From Caldifarciminota bacterium (GTDB lineage Bacteria; Hydrothermota; Hydrothermia; B15-G9; WFZT01): DNA of 7,532 nt. Position numbers and translations under genes: made by a program. Every line of letters begins with the position of its first letter. The stretch's first letter is position 1. This document shows positions 5,913-7,532 of the stretch, piece after piece. Below the pieces are notes generated by a model. That model saw only the letters and a list, made by a program, of their open reading frames with translations. It was not told the DNA's origin and made no database searches. The stretch spans positions 1 to 7,532 of the forward strand of contig JALSOD010000268.1 of the NCBI GenBank assembly GCA_026986655.1. Reading direction: 5' to 3'.

Positions 5913-7271
5913 ATGGATTATCCCTTTGAACCATTTAAGATCAAGAGTGTAGAACCAATCTATTTCACGACCAGGGAAGAGAGAGAGAAGATTCTAAAAG
6001 ATGCAGGATACAATTTGTTTTTCGTAAAATCAAAGTATATTACGGTGGATCTGTTAACAGATTCGGGTACTGGCAGCATGAGTCAGTTCCAGTGGGCTGC
6101 AATGATGAAGGGTGATGAATCCTACGCTGGAGCCTCAAGTTTTGATAGGTTTGAAGAAGCGGTGAGAAAGTACACAGGGAAGAAGATTGTTATTCCAACA
6201 CATCAGGGCCGTGCTGCCGAAAAGATCATTTCACATGTGATCTTTTCCGGAGAAGGAGGAAAAATAGCTGTCTCAAACACATTTTTTGACACAACGAGAG
6301 CGAATTTTCAATACGGTGGGGCAAAACTCTTTGATTTACCATCCCCGGAATCACGGGATATATTTTCTGATAAAATGTTTAAAGGAAATATTGACCTTGA
6401 AAGATTAGAATACCTCTTGAAGAAAGAGGGACAGAAAATAAAACTGATCACAATGACTGTGACCAACAATACAGCAGGAGGACAACCTGTTTCTATTGAA
6501 AACATAAAAGCTGTCAGGAATCTTGCTGATAAGTATGGTGTTTTACTGCATATCGATGCCTGCAGGGTTTCCGAAAATAGCTATTTTGTAAAAAAGTACG
6601 AATCCGGGTACGCGGATAAAAGTATAGCTGATATAGTGAGAGAAACCCTATCCTTCGCGGATATTGTGACAATGAGTGCCAAGAAGGATGGGCTTGTTAA
6701 TATCGGGGGATACATTGCAACGGATGATGAGGATTTAGCCCTGAAATTTAAAGAGATGTTAATTTTATGGGAGGGATTTCCCACATACGGAGGTCTTGCC
6801 GGTCGCGATCTTGATGCGATTGCAGTGGGTCTGATGGAATCCCTCGATGAAGATTACCTCGAATACAGAATTTCACAGGTAAGATACCTTGGCGAAGGGT
6901 TCAAACAGGCAGGAATCCCGGTTTTGTGGCCAACCGGGGGACATGCCGTTTATGTTGAGGCTGCAAGATTTTTACCCCACATAAAAAGAGAGAATTTTCC
7001 GGGTCAGGCACTCGTTGTTGCCCTCTATCTCGAGGGTGGAATTCGTACGGCTGAAATTGGCTCACTCATGTTTGGACGGGATACCGACGTGGAACACGAG
7101 TTTGTGAGATTTGCTATTCCGAGGAGGGTTTACACGAGGTCACATCTGGATTTTGTGATTGATGTAATGAAAAATTTGAGTGATGGAAAAGCGAAGATCA
7201 GGGGCCTTGAGATCGAGTATGAGCCACCATTTTTGAGACATTTTCTGGTGAGGATGAGGCCGGTTGAATAG
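5913..7271 (+). CDS. tnaA: Tryptophanase (tryptophan indole-lyase), PLP-dependent
   Basis: This 452-residue protein belongs to the beta-eliminating lyase family (tryptophanase and tyrosine phenol-lyase). Shared motifs are DLLTDSGTGSMS (46-57), GDESYAG (67-73), the PLP-phosphate loop THQGR (96-100), NNTAGGQPVS (185-194), HIDACR with cofactor-contacting D215 and R218, MSAKKD with the likely Schiff-base lysine K258, and WEGFPTYGGLAGRD. Three positions that separate the two activities read as tryptophanase: D126 in FFDTT (Thr in tyrosine phenol-lyase), I382 in EIGS (Arg in tyrosine phenol-lyase), and H443 in LRHF (Phe in tyrosine phenol-lyase). This predicts cleavage of L-tryptophan to indole, pyruvate and ammonia. 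The N-terminus (YPFEPFKIKSVEP) and VNIGG near the lysine are closer to tyrosine phenol-lyase as I recall it. The gene has its own ribosome site and a separate probable promoter. No tryptophan permease gene is visible next to it. Confidence 0.9.
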   Translation: MDYPFEPFKIKSVEPIYFTTREEREKILKDAGYNLFFVKSKYITVDLLTDSGTGSMSQFQWAAMMKGDESYAGASSFDRFEEAVRKYTGKKIVIPTHQGRAAEKIISHVIFSGEGGKIAVSNTFFDTTRANFQYGGAKLFDLPSPESRDIFSDKMFKGNIDLERLEYLLKKEGQKIKLITMTVTNNTAGGQPVSIENIKAVRNLADKYGVLLHIDACRVSENSYFVKKYESGYADKSIADIVRETLSFADIVTMSAKKDGLVNIGGYIATDDEDLALKFKEMLILWEGFPTYGGLAGRDLDAIAVGLMESLDEDYLEYRISQVRYLGEGFKQAGIPVLWPTGGHAVYVEAARFLPHIKRENFPGQALVVALYLEGGIRTAEIGSLMFGRDTDVEHEFVRFAIPRRVYTRSHLDFVIDVMKNLSDGKAKIRGLEIEYEPPFLRHFLVRMRPVE

Positions 7272-7319
7272 ACAAGATACGGCAAATGTAGTGGATTTTT
7301 GGGGATATGCAGTAGAGGG

Positions 7320-7348
7320 TTGACAATATACAGACGTGGGGATATATT
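7320..7348 (+). promoter_or_regulatory. Sigma70-type promoter of the 23S rRNA gene
   Basis: A perfect -35 TTGACA (7320-7325) is followed, after a 17-nt spacer, by TATATT (7343-7348), one base from the -10 consensus. Transcription should begin near 7353-7357, about 85 nt before the mature 23S 5' end. This is the best promoter match in the window and fits an rRNA promoter. Confidence 0.85.
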
Positions 7349-7355
7349 AATAGAG

Positions 7356-7374
7356 CCTTAACAAAAGGTTAAGG
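7356..7374 (+). other. Small hairpin at the start of the 23S leader transcript
   Basis: CCTTAAC (7356-7362) and GTTAAGG (7368-7374) form a 7-bp stem with an AAAAG loop, right at the predicted transcript start. It may protect the 5' end or be part of the antitermination leader. It is not followed by a T-run. Confidence 0.6.
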
Positions 7375-7387
7375 GTAAGTGGTAAAA

Positions 7388-7415
7388 TGCTCTTAAAATA
7401 AATGGTCTTTGAAAA
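7388..7415 (+). promoter_or_regulatory. boxA-like antitermination sequences in the 23S leader
   Basis: TGCTCTTAAAATA (7388-7400) closely resembles the rRNA boxA sequence TGCTCTTTAACAA, which recruits NusB/NusE. A second related string, GGTCTTTGAAAA (7404-7415), resembles the CTTTGAAAA element common before rRNA genes. Such elements let RNA polymerase read long untranslated RNA without Rho termination. Their presence fits an rRNA leader that works on its own. Confidence 0.65.
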
Positions 7416-7440
7416 TGAAGTGGGTTTGGTTCAGGTAAGT

Positions 7441-7532
7441 GGTTAAGTTACTAAGGGCGTCTGGTGGATGCCTTGGCGCCAGGAGGCGATGAAGGGCGTG
7501 GCAAGCTGCGATAAGCCCGGGGGAGGCGCAAG
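7441..7532 (+). rRNA. 23S ribosomal RNA, 5' end (truncated by window)
   Basis: The sequence starts GGTTAAG and continues with CTAAGGGCGT, GGTGGATGCCTTGGC, AGGCGATGAAGG, GCTGCGATAAGC and GGGGGAGGCGCAAG, the conserved 5' end of bacterial 23S rRNA (domain I). By analogy to E. coli, the mature 5' end is at or within a few bases of 7441. The gene runs beyond the window. Only tnaA and a 169-nt leader lie upstream, so 16S rRNA is not in the usual 16S-spacer-23S position. Confidence 0.95.

Larger units (their letters stand above)
7272..7440 (+). other. Leader region between tnaA and 23S rRNA
   Basis: This stretch has no ORF of note and no visible intrinsic terminator after tnaA. It holds a near-consensus promoter, a small hairpin, boxA-like sequences and a 10-nt direct repeat (GGTAAGTGGT at 7374-7383 and 7434-7443). 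No tRNA gene and no 16S rRNA sequence is seen here. Confidence 0.75.

Noticed and set aside
7272..7440. The leader as a normal 16S-23S spacer with a tRNA
   Set aside because: No tRNA cloverleaf or 16S 3' end (no CCTCC anti-Shine-Dalgarno block) is present, and an intact protein gene ends at 7271.

Overview
The window holds part of a bacterial chromosome with every gene on the + strand. GC content looks moderate to low, AGA/AGG arginine codons are frequent, and ribosome binding sites are of the GGAGG type where they are visible. An MCE/MlaD-type lipid-transport protein beside an HtrA/Deg protease points to a diderm (Gram-negative-type) cell. The radA followed by PIN/TRAM membrane protein pairing is best known from Firmicutes but occurs in other deep lineages. 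Together with the separately promoted 23S rRNA gene, this suggests an uncultured, possibly thermophilic or anaerobic lineage. I cannot name the phylum from this sequence alone.

Positions 1-5652 hold a very compact run of six genes, probably one transcription unit: the 3' end of an HtrA/Deg protease (it starts at the catalytic serine), an MlaD-like MCE protein, RadA, a YacL-like PIN/TRAM membrane protein, an MBL-fold hydrolase of the HGHYDH type, and dihydroorotate dehydrogenase PyrDB. The spacings are +1, -23, -13, -32 and -8 nt, so each gene after the first starts next to or inside its predecessor and is probably translationally coupled. The first two products act in the envelope, RadA acts in recombinational repair, and PyrDB acts in pyrimidine synthesis. 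This looks like a housekeeping cluster and not a single pathway. The MBL gene carries a near-perfect 41-bp inverted repeat exactly downstream of its metal-binding motif.

Positions 5653-5912 are intergenic. They hold two hairpin-forming repeats, probably remnants of a palindromic repeat family, followed by a consensus -10 box and a strong ribosome binding site for the next gene. Positions 5913-7271 encode a PLP-dependent beta-eliminating lyase whose specificity-determining positions read as tryptophanase (TnaA).

Positions 7272-7440 form a leader with a near-consensus sigma70 promoter (TTGACA, 17 nt, TATATT), a small hairpin and boxA-like antitermination sequences. The 5' end of 23S rRNA begins at about 7441 and runs off the window. 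There is no 16S rRNA or tRNA spacer immediately upstream, because a protein-coding gene ends 169 nt before it. The 23S gene therefore appears to be unlinked from 16S, and this is the most notable feature of the window. No CRISPR array, transposase, phage gene or defence system is visible.
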